Shown: positions 1 to 12,362 of the stretch, piece after piece
Layout of the letters: the number at the start of each line of letters is the position of its first letter
How positions within the stretch are numbered: position 1 is the first letter of the stretch
Assembly (NCBI GenBank): GCA_020161845.1
Contig: JAIUNK010000029.1
Coordinates: forward strand, 1-56,979
Reading direction: 5' to 3'
Length of the DNA: 56,979 nucleotides
From: Actinomycetota bacterium
GTDB lineage: Bacteria > Actinomycetota > Actinomycetes > Actinomycetales > Dermatophilaceae
Notes under the pieces: generated by a model
What the model was told of the DNA's origin: nothing
The model's database searches: none
The model's input: the letters and a program-made list of their open reading frames with translations, nothing else
Translations under genes and position numbers: made by a program

Positions 1-824
1 TCTTCCCCGGCGGCTGCATCGGCGACCTGGCGGTCAACGGGACCGTGAACGACCTGGCCATGGCGGGCGCCCGGCCGCTGTTCCTGTCGACCGCGTTCGT
101 GGTCGCCGAGGGGACGACGATGGCCGAACTGGGGCGGATCGCCGAGGCGATGGGAGCCGCGGCGGTGCGGGCCGGGGTGCGCCTGGTGACCGGCGACACC
201 AAGGTGGTCGACCACGGCAGCGGCGACGGGGTCTATGTGACGACGGCCGGGATCGGGGTCGTCCCCGACGGCCTCCGGATCCACCCGGACCAGGCGCGCC
301 CCGGCGATGCGGTGCTGCTCAGCGGCCCGATCGGGCGGCACGGGGTCGCGGTGCTGTCCCGCCGCGAGGGCCTGGAGTTCGGCAGCGAGGTGGCCAGCGA
401 CACCGCGCCGCTGCACGGGCTGGTCGCGGCGCTGGTGGCCGGCGGCATCGACGTACGGGTGCTGCGCGACCCGACCCGTGGGGGCGTTGCGGCGACGACC
501 AACGAGATCGCCCGGGCCGCGGGCGTCGGCATCGAATTGGTCGAGCGGGACCTGCCGATCCCCGCGGGAGTGCGTGACGCGTGCGGCCTGCTCGGGTTGG
601 ATCCGCTGCAGGTCGCCAACGAGGGGAACCTGCTCGCGATCGTGCCCGCCGACCAGGCGCAGGAGGCCGTGACGATCCTGCGCGCTCAGGAGTACGGCGA
701 GGGGGCGTGCCGCGTCGGTCGCGTCGTGGCGGAGCATCCAGGCGTGGTGGTGTGCCGGACCGGCCTGGGCGGCACCCGCGTGCTGGGCCTGCCGATCGGG
801 GAACAACTCCCCCGGATCTGCTGA
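1..824 (+). CDS. hypE: HypE, carbamoyl dehydratase of [NiFe]-hydrogenase maturation (5' end outside window)
   Basis: The frame is open from base 3 at the window edge, so the start codon lies to the left; 273 residues are visible. HypE dehydrates the carbamoyl group received from HypF to a thiocyanate on its C-terminal cysteine, giving the CN ligand of the hydrogenase iron. The protein ends in the diagnostic PRIC tail, whose cysteine is the acceptor. The visible start (FPGGCIGDLAVNGT) matches the AIRS/PurM-like fold of the family, and the glycine-rich RDPTRGG segment is present. It implies hyp and hydrogenase genes upstream of the window. Family is certain; which hydrogenase it serves cannot be seen. 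Confidence 0.95.
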   Translation, partial: FPGGCIGDLAVNGTVNDLAMAGARPLFLSTAFVVAEGTTMAELGRIAEAMGAAAVRAGVRLVTGDTKVVDHGSGDGVYVTTAGIGVVPDGLRIHPDQARPGDAVLLSGPIGRHGVAVLSRREGLEFGSEVASDTAPLHGLVAALVAGGIDVRVLRDPTRGGVAATTNEIARAAGVGIELVERDLPIPAGVRDACGLLGLDPLQVANEGNLLAIVPADQAQEAVTILRAQEYGEGACRVGRVVAEHPGVVVCRTGLGGTRVLGLPIGEQLPRIC

Positions 825-937
825 CCGGCGCCATCTGCCGACCGGCGCTCCCGCCCTGGCTACCCCCAGCGCTCCGGTCGGAGCGTCGGTGGGGCTGGGG
901 CCACGACGACACACCGATCGGAGCGTCGGGGCAACGG

Positions 938-1315
938 TCAGCGGCCCCGGAAGCGGTCCAGGTCCCGGCGTTCCCGCTTCGTCGGCCGGCCGGCGCCCCG
1001 CAGCCGCAGCGCCACTGGGGCGGGCCGCTCCTCGCGCGGCGGCAGCGGCGGCGACTCGTCGATCAGGGCCTCGGCGGCCAGGGGGGCGCTGACCCGCTTG
1101 GCGAGCGGGGTCCGGACGATCAGGATCCGATCCCGCGGCTGGCCCCGCACGACGACCCGCATCCCGGGTCGCACGAGCGTCGCCGGCTTCGCCCGCACCC
1201 CGTCCACCGCGACGTGCCCGGCCTTGCAGGCGGTCGTCGCCAGCGAGCGACTCTTGTAGATGCGCACGGCCCACAGCCAGGCGTCGACGCGGACGGCGGC
1301 GCTGTCCTCGGCCAT
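938..1315 (-). CDS. S4-domain RNA-binding protein (Hsp15/RqcP-like)
   Basis: 125 residues. An S4 RNA-binding domain covers about residues 7-65 (VRVDAWLWAVRIYKSRS, then GHVAVDG and VRPGMRVVV), the layout of Hsp15 and RqcP, which bind 50S subunits carrying stalled nascent chains. The C-terminal half is a basic, Pro/Arg-rich tail (GRPTKRERRDLDRFRGR). I chose the ATG at 1315 because the open frame running further upstream has no S4-like sequence, and a TACCCT hexamer sits 7 nt before this ATG, fitting a leaderless mRNA. Convergent with hypE, divergent from the esterase. The ribosome role is by family only. Confidence 0.85.
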   Translation of the reverse strand: MAEDSAAVRVDAWLWAVRIYKSRSLATTACKAGHVAVDGVRAKPATLVRPGMRVVVRGQPRDRILIVRTPLAKRVSAPLAAEALIDESPPLPPREERPAPVALRLRGAGRPTKRERRDLDRFRGR

Positions 1316-1322
1316 GACCGAC

Positions 1323-1328
1323 AGGGTA
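1323..1328 (-). promoter_or_regulatory. -10 hexamer of leaderless S4-domain gene
   Basis: TACCCT on the minus strand, followed by 7 nt and the ATG at 1315. No Shine-Dalgarno is present. Transcription would start at or next to the A of ATG. Confidence 0.6.
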
Positions 1329-1465
1329 CGTCGTGCGCGGTGGCCACCGGGCTGCCGGGCGCCGGGCGCCGGGTCGACACTCCGGCCGATGCCGACGACG
1401 CAACAGGCGATTACCGGGACGTTTGTCCCTGACGGCGAAGCCCCTGGTCGGCGCATCGTCGTGAC

Positions 1466-2620
1466 ATGGAGGGGGACCAGCGCACTCGGCGTACCTTCCG
1501 GCTTGTCCCGGCGGCACCGCGTCGGCCGAGCCGGGCGATGCGCCTCGTCACGCGCGTCCTGGCCACCGAACCCAAGCTGATGGCCGACGCACAGGCCTTC
1601 GCCGAGGCGCACCTGGACCGCGACTACCCGCAGCCGGTCGAGCCGCCCGTGGCGCTGCGCCGGGTCGCCGACATCACCACCGAGCAAATCGCGGGCCGGA
1701 CCGTGTTCACGGCCCGGCCACGCCGCGGGGGTACGCCGTGGCACGTGCTCTACCTGCACGGGGGCGGATATGTCAGCGAACTCTTCGGCGTGCACTGGGA
1801 CATCGTGCTGCAGCTGCTGCGCCACACCGGCGCCACCGTCAGCATCCCGATCTACCCGCTGGCCCCGGAGCACGATCACCGCAGCGGCAATGCCTACGTC
1901 GAGGCGGTCTATCGGGAGCTGATCGAGCGGTACCCGCCGCAGCGGACCGTGCTGGTGGGCGACTCCGCCGGTGGTGGCATGGCGCTGGTCCAGGCGATGC
2001 GCTATCGCGATCATGGACTGCCGTTGCCGGCCCGGCTGGTGCTCTTCGCGCCCTGCACCTCGGTGGTGCCGACCAACCCCGAGGTGGACGAGATCGAGCC
2101 GCGCGACGTGATCCTGGCCCGGCCGGGCGGCGCCCTGGCGGGCCTGTGGTGGGCCGGCCCGGACGAGCCGTCCCACCCGGACGTCAGCCCCCTCTACGGC
2201 GACCCCACCGGCCTGCCACCCGTCGACATGTACGTCGGGACCGCGGACATCCTCTGGCCGGACGCGCGGATCATGGCGCGCCGCATCGCCGAGGCGGGGG
2301 GCGAGGTGCGACTCGTCGAATACCCGGAGGCCATCCACGTCTTCATGGGCGCGACGTTCACGCCGGAGGCTCAAGACGTCTATCGGCGGCTGGCGGCCAC
2401 CCTCGACGTGGAGCCTGCCGCCGCCCGCTATGCGCGCGACCCCGCGGTCGCCGTACTGGGCGCCCCGGCCGTGATCTTCCCGCACCAGCTGGCCTTGCGC
2501 CTGCGCCAGCAGGGCACGCCGTGGATCCGGCACGTGGGCGTGCGCGCCCACCTGCGGCTTTCCCCGCGTGGGGGCCGGCTGGAGCAGTTCATCGCGGGGC
2601 TGCGCCCGGCCCGACCGTAG
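1466..2620 (+). CDS. HSL-family alpha/beta-hydrolase (esterase/lipase)
   Basis: 384 residues. Hormone-sensitive-lipase type hydrolase: oxyanion-hole HGGG at residues 98-101, nucleophile in GDSAGG (Ser167), acid probably Asp261 in GTADIL, and His291 in the EAIHVF segment, so the triad is complete. Such enzymes cleave short acyl or sterol esters; the substrate cannot be told. No signal peptide, so cytosolic. A C-terminal extension of roughly 75 residues after about residue 310, with no motif I recognise, is unusual for the family. The ATG at 1466 has no clear Shine-Dalgarno; CATCGT lies 6 nt upstream, a weak leaderless candidate. MRLVTRV at residue 25 is an alternative start. Confidence 0.88.
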   Translation: MEGDQRTRRTFRLVPAAPRRPSRAMRLVTRVLATEPKLMADAQAFAEAHLDRDYPQPVEPPVALRRVADITTEQIAGRTVFTARPRRGGTPWHVLYLHGGGYVSELFGVHWDIVLQLLRHTGATVSIPIYPLAPEHDHRSGNAYVEAVYRELIERYPPQRTVLVGDSAGGGMALVQAMRYRDHGLPLPARLVLFAPCTSVVPTNPEVDEIEPRDVILARPGGALAGLWWAGPDEPSHPDVSPLYGDPTGLPPVDMYVGTADILWPDARIMARRIAEAGGEVRLVEYPEAIHVFMGATFTPEAQDVYRRLAATLDVEPAAARYARDPAVAVLGAPAVIFPHQLALRLRQQGTPWIRHVGVRAHLRLSPRGGRLEQFIAGLRPARP

Positions 2621-2714
2621 CCCCTCCGACAGGCGGGTCCGGCAACCCGGGCCGGGGCCCGGGGGCTCTTTGACCGATGACGGGCTCTCCGTCCGTGTCA
2701 GAGAGGTGGCCCCC

Positions 2715-4856
2715 ATGCATTCATCCGCGTACCGTCGCCGCAGCAGCGTCGCCGCCGGGATCGCCGCCGTCGCCCTGGTGGGCGCCGGTGCGCTGGTCCT
2801 CGCCCCGCCGAGGGGTACGTCGCAGGCCGCCGCGGCCCCCGCGCTGCACACGTTCGGCACCTGCGCCGAGGTCGACGCCTGGTTGGCGGACCGCCGGGAG
2901 GACCAGCGCGGCGGCATGTACTCGACCCTCGAAGGGACCGCGGCCGGGGCCGGCTCGGGAGACGTGCAGCAGGCCGCCGGATCGGCGCTGCCCCGGCCGG
3001 CGGCTGGTGCAGCGGACGGGGCGTCGGCGGGGGCATCGGGCGCCGCGGTCGGCGCGAGCGGCACCGGCACCAACACGCAGGAGGCCGGGGTCGACGAGGC
3101 CGACGGCGCGAAGGCGCGCAACGGGCTGCTCTACACGGTCGAGGGCGACCGGCTGCGCATCCTCGACGTGAGCGGGCCGGCCCCCGTGCTGGTGAGCACC
3201 CTCGCCCTCACGGGCGACTCGGCATCCCCGGGCTCGCCGACGACACCGAATACCACGAGCGACAGCGTGGCACCGATGGCCGGCGGACCGACCGAGCTGC
3301 TCCTGGTCGGCGACCGGGTCGTGGTGTTCGCCAGCATCCGCCCACCGACGCCGGCGAGCTCGACGACCCCGCTGGGGTCGGGCTCCGACGCACCGGGCCT
3401 GGTGGACCCCCGCGCGACGGACCCCCGCGCCACGGTCCCCCGCCCGACGGTCCCGCCCGCCAGGGACTGGACGATGGCGCGCGCCACCGTCATCGACGTC
3501 GCCAATCCCCGCTCCCCCATGCTGGTGACCAGCATCGACACCCCCGGCCGGACGATCGCCGCCCGCGAGCACCGCGGGATCGTCCGCTGGGTGACCGCCT
3601 CGGTCACCCGCCCCGACGGCCTGGAGTGCACCCGGATCGCGCACCCCGGCGAGCCGTCGGGTGCGGGGCTGATCGCCGTACGCTCCCTGGAGCCGGCGAA
3701 GGCGCAGCAGGGGCAACCGGGCAGCGTCGTCACCGACGCCACCGGCGTCGCGGCCGGCGGCGAGATGGTCTACGCCAGCACGGACCGGTTGTACGTCGCC
3801 ACGACGCGCGGCGGTCGGTGGGGCCCGATGCCGTCCGTCCTCGTCGGACCGGGCGGACCCGGCGGCCCCGGTGTCACCGGCCCGGATTCCCCCGACGCGA
3901 CGCCGCGCACCTGGGTCCACGGGTTCGACCTCAGCGCGGGGTCGCAGCTGCGGTACGTCGCCTCGGGCAGCGTCGACGGCGTCCTGCTCAACCGCTGGGC
4001 CATGTCGGAGCGCGAGGGGCAACTGCGCCTGGCGACCACGCGCACGCTGCGTACCGGGGCAGCGGACCCGGCCACCCCCAGGCCGCAGGTCCCTCAGTCC
4101 GCCCGGCCCGTGCCGGTGCCCGTGCCGCCCACCGACGCCGCGGTCACCGTGCTGGCCGAGCGCGACGGCCGGCTGAGCCAGATCGGCCAGGTCACCGGGC
4201 TCGGCAAGGGCGAGCAGATCAAGTCCGTGCGGTGGTTCGACGACCTGGGCGTGGTCATGACGTTCCGCCAGACCGATCCGCTCTACGTGCTGGACCTCAG
4301 CGACCCGACGCGGCCGAGCGTGCGCGGCGAGCTGAAGGTGCCCGGCTTCTCCGCCTACCTGCATCCGATCGGCGACCACCGGTTGCTGGGCGTGGGTTCG
4401 TCGGCGACGGACCAGGGCAGGGTCACCGGCGTGCAGGTGGCGACGTTCGACCTGTCCGATGTCGCTCGGCCGCGGCGGATCGACGTCACCGACGCGCCGA
4501 ACGCGTTCACCCCGGTGGCCGGCGACGCCCGACTGTTCAGCTATCTACCCGCGGCGCGCACCGCGATCGTGCCCGGCACCTGGCCCGGGACGACCCCCGC
4601 GGCACAAGCCCCGGGCGGCGGCGCGTATCCCCTGACTCCCTCGTACGGCGTGCGCGGGTTCGCCGTAGGCGGCGACGGAAGACTCACCGTCACCGGCACC
4701 GTGCCGACCCCGGACGGCTCGGGCCAGCAGGTCGCGATCTCGCCGACCCGCGTTGCGCTGGTCTCCCCGGGCTGGGGCGCCCCCGCCACGGTGACCCTGC
4801 TCGAGGCCGCCGACGGCCGGCTCGCCCAGACCGGCCAGCTGCGACTGGCCCCCTGA
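2715..4856 (+). CDS. Secreted beta-propeller domain protein
   Basis: 713 residues from the ATG at 2715, preceded by GAGAGG. The N-terminus is a signal peptide: basic MHSSAYRRR, then a hydrophobic Ala/Val-rich run, then Ala-rich cleavage region near residue 38. Next comes the family hallmark TNTQEAGVDEADGAK (about residues 120-135), then propeller blades with repeated short 'vl.vldvsdp..p' elements, e.g. LRILDVSG and LYVLDLSDPTRPSV. Pro/Thr-rich low-complexity insertions occur around residues 220-250 and 450-480. Function in actinobacteria is unknown; an extracytoplasmic location is inferred from the signal. The frame is open further upstream (from 2568) but that part is not signal-like. Confidence 0.85.
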   Translation: MHSSAYRRRSSVAAGIAAVALVGAGALVLAPPRGTSQAAAAPALHTFGTCAEVDAWLADRREDQRGGMYSTLEGTAAGAGSGDVQQAAGSALPRPAAGAADGASAGASGAAVGASGTGTNTQEAGVDEADGAKARNGLLYTVEGDRLRILDVSGPAPVLVSTLALTGDSASPGSPTTPNTTSDSVAPMAGGPTELLLVGDRVVVFASIRPPTPASSTTPLGSGSDAPGLVDPRATDPRATVPRPTVPPARDWTMARATVIDVANPRSPMLVTSIDTPGRTIAAREHRGIVRWVTASVTRPDGLECTRIAHPGEPSGAGLIAVRSLEPAKAQQGQPGSVVTDATGVAAGGEMVYASTDRLYVATTRGGRWGPMPSVLVGPGGPGGPGVTGPDSPDATPRTWVHGFDLSAGSQLRYVASGSVDGVLLNRWAMSEREGQLRLATTRTLRTGAADPATPRPQVPQSARPVPVPVPPTDAAVTVLAERDGRLSQIGQVTGLGKGEQIKSVRWFDDLGVVMTFRQTDPLYVLDLSDPTRPSVRGELKVPGFSAYLHPIGDHRLLGVGSSATDQGRVTGVQVATFDLSDVARPRRIDVTDAPNAFTPVAGDARLFSYLPAARTAIVPGTWPGTTPAAQAPGGGAYPLTPSYGVRGFAVGGDGRLTVTGTVPTPDGSGQQVAISPTRVALVSPGWGAPATVTLLEAADGRLAQTGQLRLAP

Positions 4857-4870
4857 CGGGCCGCCGCCGA

Positions 4871-6178
4871 TCAGGTGTAGGGGCGGCCCTCACGCTGCTT
4901 GCGCAGTTCGTCCTGGTGCCCGCCGTACTGCTCGGGGTGTTCCAGCGCCGAGGTCCGGCGTAGGTACCTGTTGAGCAAGGACGTCAGGCCCCACAGCACG
5001 ACGCCCAGCACGAGCAGCCAGCCGCCGATGACGAAGTCCTGGGCCGCCCGACCCGAGAACGGGCTGGCCAGGAACGCCGCGCTGAGACCGCCGATGATCG
5101 GCACGATCGTCGGCGCCCGGAAGTGCTCGTGCTCGACCTTGTCCTTGCGCAGCACGAGCACCGAGACGTTGACGACGGTGAACACGACGAGCAGGAGGAA
5201 CGCGGTCGTGCCACCGAGCGCCTGCAGGTCGGCGAACCAGATCAGAGCCATCGCGAGCAGCGTCGTGAAGATGATGGCGACCCACGGCGTACGGCGTCGG
5301 CTGATCCGTCCCAGCCCCGCCGGCACCACGCGCTCCTGAGCCATGCCATAGAGCAGCCGCGACGCCATCAACATGTTCAGCAGCGCCGTGTTGGCCACCG
5401 CGAAGACCGTGATCCCCGCGAAGACCCCCACCGGGAACCATGGAGCCCCCGCCTGGAGCACCTTCAGCAGCGGCGTGTCGCCCTCGCCCAACTCCTGCGA
5501 GGACACCAGCGAGATCGCGGAGACGGCCACGAGCAGATAAACCACCCCCGTGATGACCATGCCGGTGAGCATGATCTTCGGGAAGGTCCGAGACGGATCC
5601 TTGGTCTCCTCCGCCATGTTGACGGAGTCCTCGAAGCCGACCATCGCGAAGAACGCCAACGCGGTGGCGGCGGTGACCGCGCCGAAGACGCTCTCCCCGG
5701 CGGGCACGTCGATGCGGGTGAGCTGGCTGGTGTCGCCCTTGCCGGACGCGAGCGCGGTCATGCCGACCGTGATGATGATGACGAGGCCGGTCAGCTCGAT
5801 GACCGTGAGGACCACGTTGGTCTTCACGCTCTCGGAGACGCCGCGCAGATTGATCGCCGCCACGAGGCAGATGAAGAGCAGTGAGAGCGCGAGGATCCCC
5901 GCCGACGCCGGCTTCCAGTCCAGGCCGCCGACCTTGGCCAGGTTGCTCGCGAAGGCCTTCGACGCCGAGGACGCCGACGTCAGTCCGGAGCACATCACGG
6001 TGAACGCGACGAGGAACGTCACAAAGTGCACCCCGAACGCTCGGTGGGCGTAGACCGCGGCGCCGCCCGCTCGCGGGTACTTCGTGACCAGCTCCAGGTA
6101 GCTCATCGCGGTCAGGATGGCCACGACGAACGCGCACAGGAACGGCAACCACACCGCCCCGCCGATCTCCTTGGCCAC
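4871..6178 (-). CDS. APC-superfamily amino-acid permease, N-terminally truncated
   Basis: 435 residues from a GTG at 6178, about 10-11 predicted membrane helices. The sequence enters the family at VAKEIGGAVWLPFLCAF (helix 2), followed by the SYLELVTKYPRAGGAAVY segment; related permeases have a first helix of the 'GLGxxxGAGIYVLVGEVA' type before this point, which binds substrate through its unwound glycines. Translating upstream in all three minus-strand frames shows no such helix, so this is loss of sequence rather than a simple frameshift. The rest (helices 2-12, polar C-tail) is intact and undamaged. Probably inactive or recently truncated; substrate unknown. The upstream region holds hairpin repeats. 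Confidence 0.8.
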   Translation of the reverse strand: MAKEIGGAVWLPFLCAFVVAILTAMSYLELVTKYPRAGGAAVYAHRAFGVHFVTFLVAFTVMCSGLTSASSASKAFASNLAKVGGLDWKPASAGILALSLLFICLVAAINLRGVSESVKTNVVLTVIELTGLVIIITVGMTALASGKGDTSQLTRIDVPAGESVFGAVTAATALAFFAMVGFEDSVNMAEETKDPSRTFPKIMLTGMVITGVVYLLVAVSAISLVSSQELGEGDTPLLKVLQAGAPWFPVGVFAGITVFAVANTALLNMLMASRLLYGMAQERVVPAGLGRISRRRTPWVAIIFTTLLAMALIWFADLQALGGTTAFLLLVVFTVVNVSVLVLRKDKVEHEHFRAPTIVPIIGGLSAAFLASPFSGRAAQDFVIGGWLLVLGVVLWGLTSLLNRYLRRTSALEHPEQYGGHQDELRKQREGRPYT

Positions 6179-6329
6179 CTTGCGCCGTCCACCCCAGAGC
6201 GGACATTCCGCCTGAGCGAGAATCGTCCTCGACGCAGCGAGGGGCAGGCGTCCCCACGCCCGCCCCTGCGCCGCATCGCGACGGATGGGTCATTCCGCTG
6301 TCGTCCGTGACAGCGGAACCCTCCCCCCA

Positions 6330-6442
6330 CCCGGCTCCCCAGCCGGGTCCTGCATCCCCTCCCGGCTCCCCAGCCGGGCCCTACATCCCCCTCCCGGTTC
6401 CCCAGCCGGGCCCTACACTTCCCACCCGGTTTCCCCCCCGGC
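6330..6442. repeat. Tandem array of four hairpin-forming ~32-bp repeats
   Basis: Four units begin at 6330, 6361, 6393 and 6425 (periods 31, 32, 32). Units 1 and 2 carry the perfect stem CCCGGCT-CCCC-AGCCGGG; unit 3 has CCCGGTT on the left arm (one G-T pair) and unit 4 is degenerate (CCCGGTTTCCCCCCCGG). The linker is CCCTACATCCCCCT-like. It lies in the 380-bp gap between the truncated permease and the chemoreceptor gene; no reading frame uses it. Function unknown. Confidence 0.85.
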
Positions 6443-6520
6443 ACTGTTCTCATCGGCGTTCAAGACGTTCGTCCAATCGGACTTTCGCCAGAGTTGATTC
6501 AAGAGCTCGCAAAGTCCGTC

Positions 6521-6556
6521 AAGGAGGTCCCTGCGGTGACCGGTCGCGGGCCTTGA
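6521..6556 (+). other. Orphan strong Shine-Dalgarno with six-codon frame
   Basis: AAGGAGGT at 6521-6528, 7 nt of spacing, then GTG at 6536 and a stop at 6554-6556 (VTGRGP). The ribosome site is near-perfect yet leads to no gene; the convergent chemoreceptor gene ends 4 bp further on. Either chance, a leader peptide, or the 5' remnant of a lost gene. Confidence 0.35.
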
Positions 6557-6559
6557 GGT

Positions 6560-8224
6560 TTACAGCGTGAAGACGCTCACGGTCTGCTGGAGTTCGGACG
6601 CTACGTTCGCGAGGTCAGCCGCCGCCTGCCGGACCTGACCCACCTCGCCCTTGGTCTCGGTGACGCTGCGGGCCGACTGAGAGGACCGCCGGACCACTTC
6701 GTCGGAGCCGTCCGCGGCGGCGGTCATGTTGCGGCCGATCTCCTGGGTGGTCGCGTTCTGCTCCTCGACCGCGCTGGCCACGGCACCGGTGGATTCGGAG
6801 ACCTGCACGGTCGCGTCGTGCACCGTGCTGGCGTGGGTGCGCAGCTCGCCCAGGATCCTGGCGATGTCGGTGGTCGCCTCGCCGGTCTTCTGCGAGAGCT
6901 TATTGACCTCGTCGGCGACGACGCTGAAGCCACGACCGGCCTCCCCGGCGCGTGCCGCCTCGATCGTGGCGTTGAGGGCCAGCAAGGTGGTCTGCGAGGC
7001 GATCCTGGAGATCATCTCGACGATCCCGTCCGCATTGGTGGCGGCGGTGGTCATCAGCTCCGCCGAACTCGCGGCGTCGGCCACCCGGGTAGAAATGTCT
7101 TGAGTCCGATGGGAGATCTCCTGCACGGTGCTGGCCATCTCGCGGGCCGCCGTCGCGACGGCCTGGATGCCGGCGTTGACGGTCTCCACCGCGCCGGCCG
7201 CCTGCTCCGCCTGGTCCTGGGCCGCGCCGGCGCTGTCATCCAATCGACTGCTGGTCGAGGACAGCTGCTCCGAGGCTCGCACCAGGAAGGCCGCATTGCC
7301 CATGATCGACTGGACGCTTGCCCGCAGGTTGCTGGTCATCTCCTGGACAGCGGTGCCCATGACATCGTCGGCGCCGCGGGGATTGACGTCCACCCGCAGA
7401 TCGCCCCTGGCGATCGCGGCGGCAGCATCGGACATCTCGCGCAGGTAGCCGGCGGTGTCGTGGACGGCCTGCTGGGCCATACCGATCTCGTCGCGCCGCG
7501 TCGTCGGGGGCACGTCGTCCGGAATCCGACCCACCGCCAACTGCCGCAACAGTCCGGCGGAGCGACGCAACGGCAGGGCGATCGAGAACAGCAGGATGAG
7601 GAGCGAGGCGATGGAGATCGCGCCCGAGGCGAGAATCGCATAGCGCAGCAGGGACCGGCTGGTCGCCAAGCCGTCCCCGGTGGCCTGCACGGCGTTCAGG
7701 GCCACCGCCTTGTTGTCCGCGGTGAGCTCGGTCATCAGCTTCTGGATCCGGTTGAACAGGTCCGTGTATTGCGCCATGGTGGACTGCACCTCGGCGTTCG
7801 TGCCCCCGGATTGAACGACGTCGAGGGTCTTGAGCACCCAGGCCCAGTACTCGTCGAGCATCGCGCCCAGCGTGTCGATCTTGGCGCGATCCTCAGAGGT
7901 CGAGGTGGTATCCCGGTAGGCCGCAATCGCGGCCTGTCCGTTGTGGTGTGCGGTGTCCAATTCGGTGCGGATCTTGGTGCGTCGCTCCGGATCGGTGAAG
8001 AAGCAATACCGATAAATGTGCGCCCGCATCAGCGGGACCTCATAGCTGAGCTTCGTCATGGCGTCCAGGCCGGGCACGGCCTCCCGGCCGAGGTCCTCCT
8101 GCACCTGCGTCTCCACGCTGTCGAACCGCCGATCCATCAGCACATTCGCGGTCATCAGCGCGACCATGATCGCCAGGAAGGCGGAAGAAAGCTTCAGGAC
8201 AACTGGCCAGTTTCGAAACCTCAT
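6560..8224 (-). CDS. Methyl-accepting chemotaxis protein
   Basis: 554 residues. Order: short cytoplasmic start, first membrane helix (about residues 10-28), a periplasmic-side helical sensor domain of the four-helix-bundle kind (about 35-190), second helix (about 190-212), HAMP domain (about 212-265), and the cytoplasmic signalling coil. The hairpin tip is recognisable ([33 protein letters not shown]), the part that docks CheA and CheW. No C-terminal receptor-tethering pentapeptide. The ligand is unknown. No che genes are adjacent, so it is a stand-alone receptor and implies flagella elsewhere. A palindrome ACCGATTCGGT at 8264-8274 lies upstream in the likely promoter. Confidence 0.95.
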   Translation of the reverse strand: MRFRNWPVVLKLSSAFLAIMVALMTANVLMDRRFDSVETQVQEDLGREAVPGLDAMTKLSYEVPLMRAHIYRYCFFTDPERRTKIRTELDTAHHNGQAAIAAYRDTTSTSEDRAKIDTLGAMLDEYWAWVLKTLDVVQSGGTNAEVQSTMAQYTDLFNRIQKLMTELTADNKAVALNAVQATGDGLATSRSLLRYAILASGAISIASLLILLFSIALPLRRSAGLLRQLAVGRIPDDVPPTTRRDEIGMAQQAVHDTAGYLREMSDAAAAIARGDLRVDVNPRGADDVMGTAVQEMTSNLRASVQSIMGNAAFLVRASEQLSSTSSRLDDSAGAAQDQAEQAAGAVETVNAGIQAVATAAREMASTVQEISHRTQDISTRVADAASSAELMTTAATNADGIVEMISRIASQTTLLALNATIEAARAGEAGRGFSVVADEVNKLSQKTGEATTDIARILGELRTHASTVHDATVQVSESTGAVASAVEEQNATTQEIGRNMTAAADGSDEVVRRSSQSARSVTETKGEVGQVRQAAADLANVASELQQTVSVFTL

Positions 8225-8411
8225 GCCGACCTATCGTCGGTCGATCGCCGGTAATAAGAGTTCACCGATTCGGTTATCAGACCGGGACCTACGGCGCGTC
8301 TCCACTATGGGCGAGCCCGCAGCGCGGCTCCCCTGCGGGTTCTTGTCGCCCACGCATTGGTCGGCCGTGCGGGGGCTCGCTACGCTCGCTCATCCCTGCC
8401 AGGCCGACCAG

Positions 8412-8484
8412 AGCTGGAGAAGGGACTCGAACCCTCAACCACCTGTTTACAAGACAGGTGCGCTGCCAATTGCGCCACTCCAGC
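8412..8484 (-). tRNA. tRNA-Thr (anticodon TGT)
   Basis: Read on the minus strand: acceptor stem GCTGGAG/CTCCAGC (7 bp, perfect), D arm GCGC-AATTGGCA-GCGC, anticodon stem CCTGT/ACAGG with loop CTTGTAA giving anticodon TGT, T arm GAGGG-TTCGAGT-CCCTT with one G-T pair. 73 nt including the discriminator; CCA is not encoded. TGT reads ACA, i.e. threonine. Orientation is fixed by the T-loop GTTCGAGTC on this strand. Confidence 0.92.
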
Positions 8485-8711
8485 AACGCCGTACGCCGTG
8501 CGGGCGCACTGCCCCCGCCGCAGGCGACGACCCCATGATCCTAACCGGGCACCGCGTTACCCCCGACGCGGCCCACGAGGCGAGGCCATCCGACCGCGCG
8601 CGGCCTGGGGCCGAACGCGGCGCGGCGCAGCCCGAGCCCCCCTGTGAGGCCCGGGCCGCGCCGGTGCGAGTCAGCCGTGCCGCTCGATCAGCGGCTCAGC
8701 CGATGGATGGG

Positions 8712-10187
<1,476 letters not shown>

Positions 10188-10203
10188 TCACGCGAGGCGC
10201 AGG

Positions 10204-12081
<1,878 letters not shown>

Positions 12082-12362
12082 CGACAATCCTCCTGGTCAT
12101 GGCCGCGCACCCCGAGCGGCCGACGGCGCGCCCGGCAGCATCCCGGCGACGCCTCGAACCAGCGTACGTCGCCTGCCTGGGACCCGCCCGGGTGGCGGGC
12201 CGTGCGCGAGTTGGCTTCGCAGCTCCGACGTTCGGCGCGCGTGGGGCGCTCCCGGCACCGCACCAACAGCGGACGCCGAAGCGGCGGCCCACCACTGGTG
12301 AGTCCCCACCTGCGCGGCCATAGAGTGGGTGAACGCCGAAGCCAGGTGAGGAGACAGGACAC

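Noticed and set aside
871-884. GCTCCG/CGGAGC stem between hypE and the S4 gene as terminator
   Set aside because: Six pairs with a 2-nt loop; too weak to call.
5123-5884. 253-codon plus-strand frame inside the permease
   Set aside because: Antisense shadow: Asp/Arg/Glu/His-rich, no family, no ribosome site.
6330-6442. Array taken as a CRISPR
   Set aside because: Spacers are near-identical and only about 14 bp; no cas genes are nearby.
8679-8695. GCCGCT/AGCGGC stem as the rpf terminator
   Set aside because: Only six pairs and no other support.
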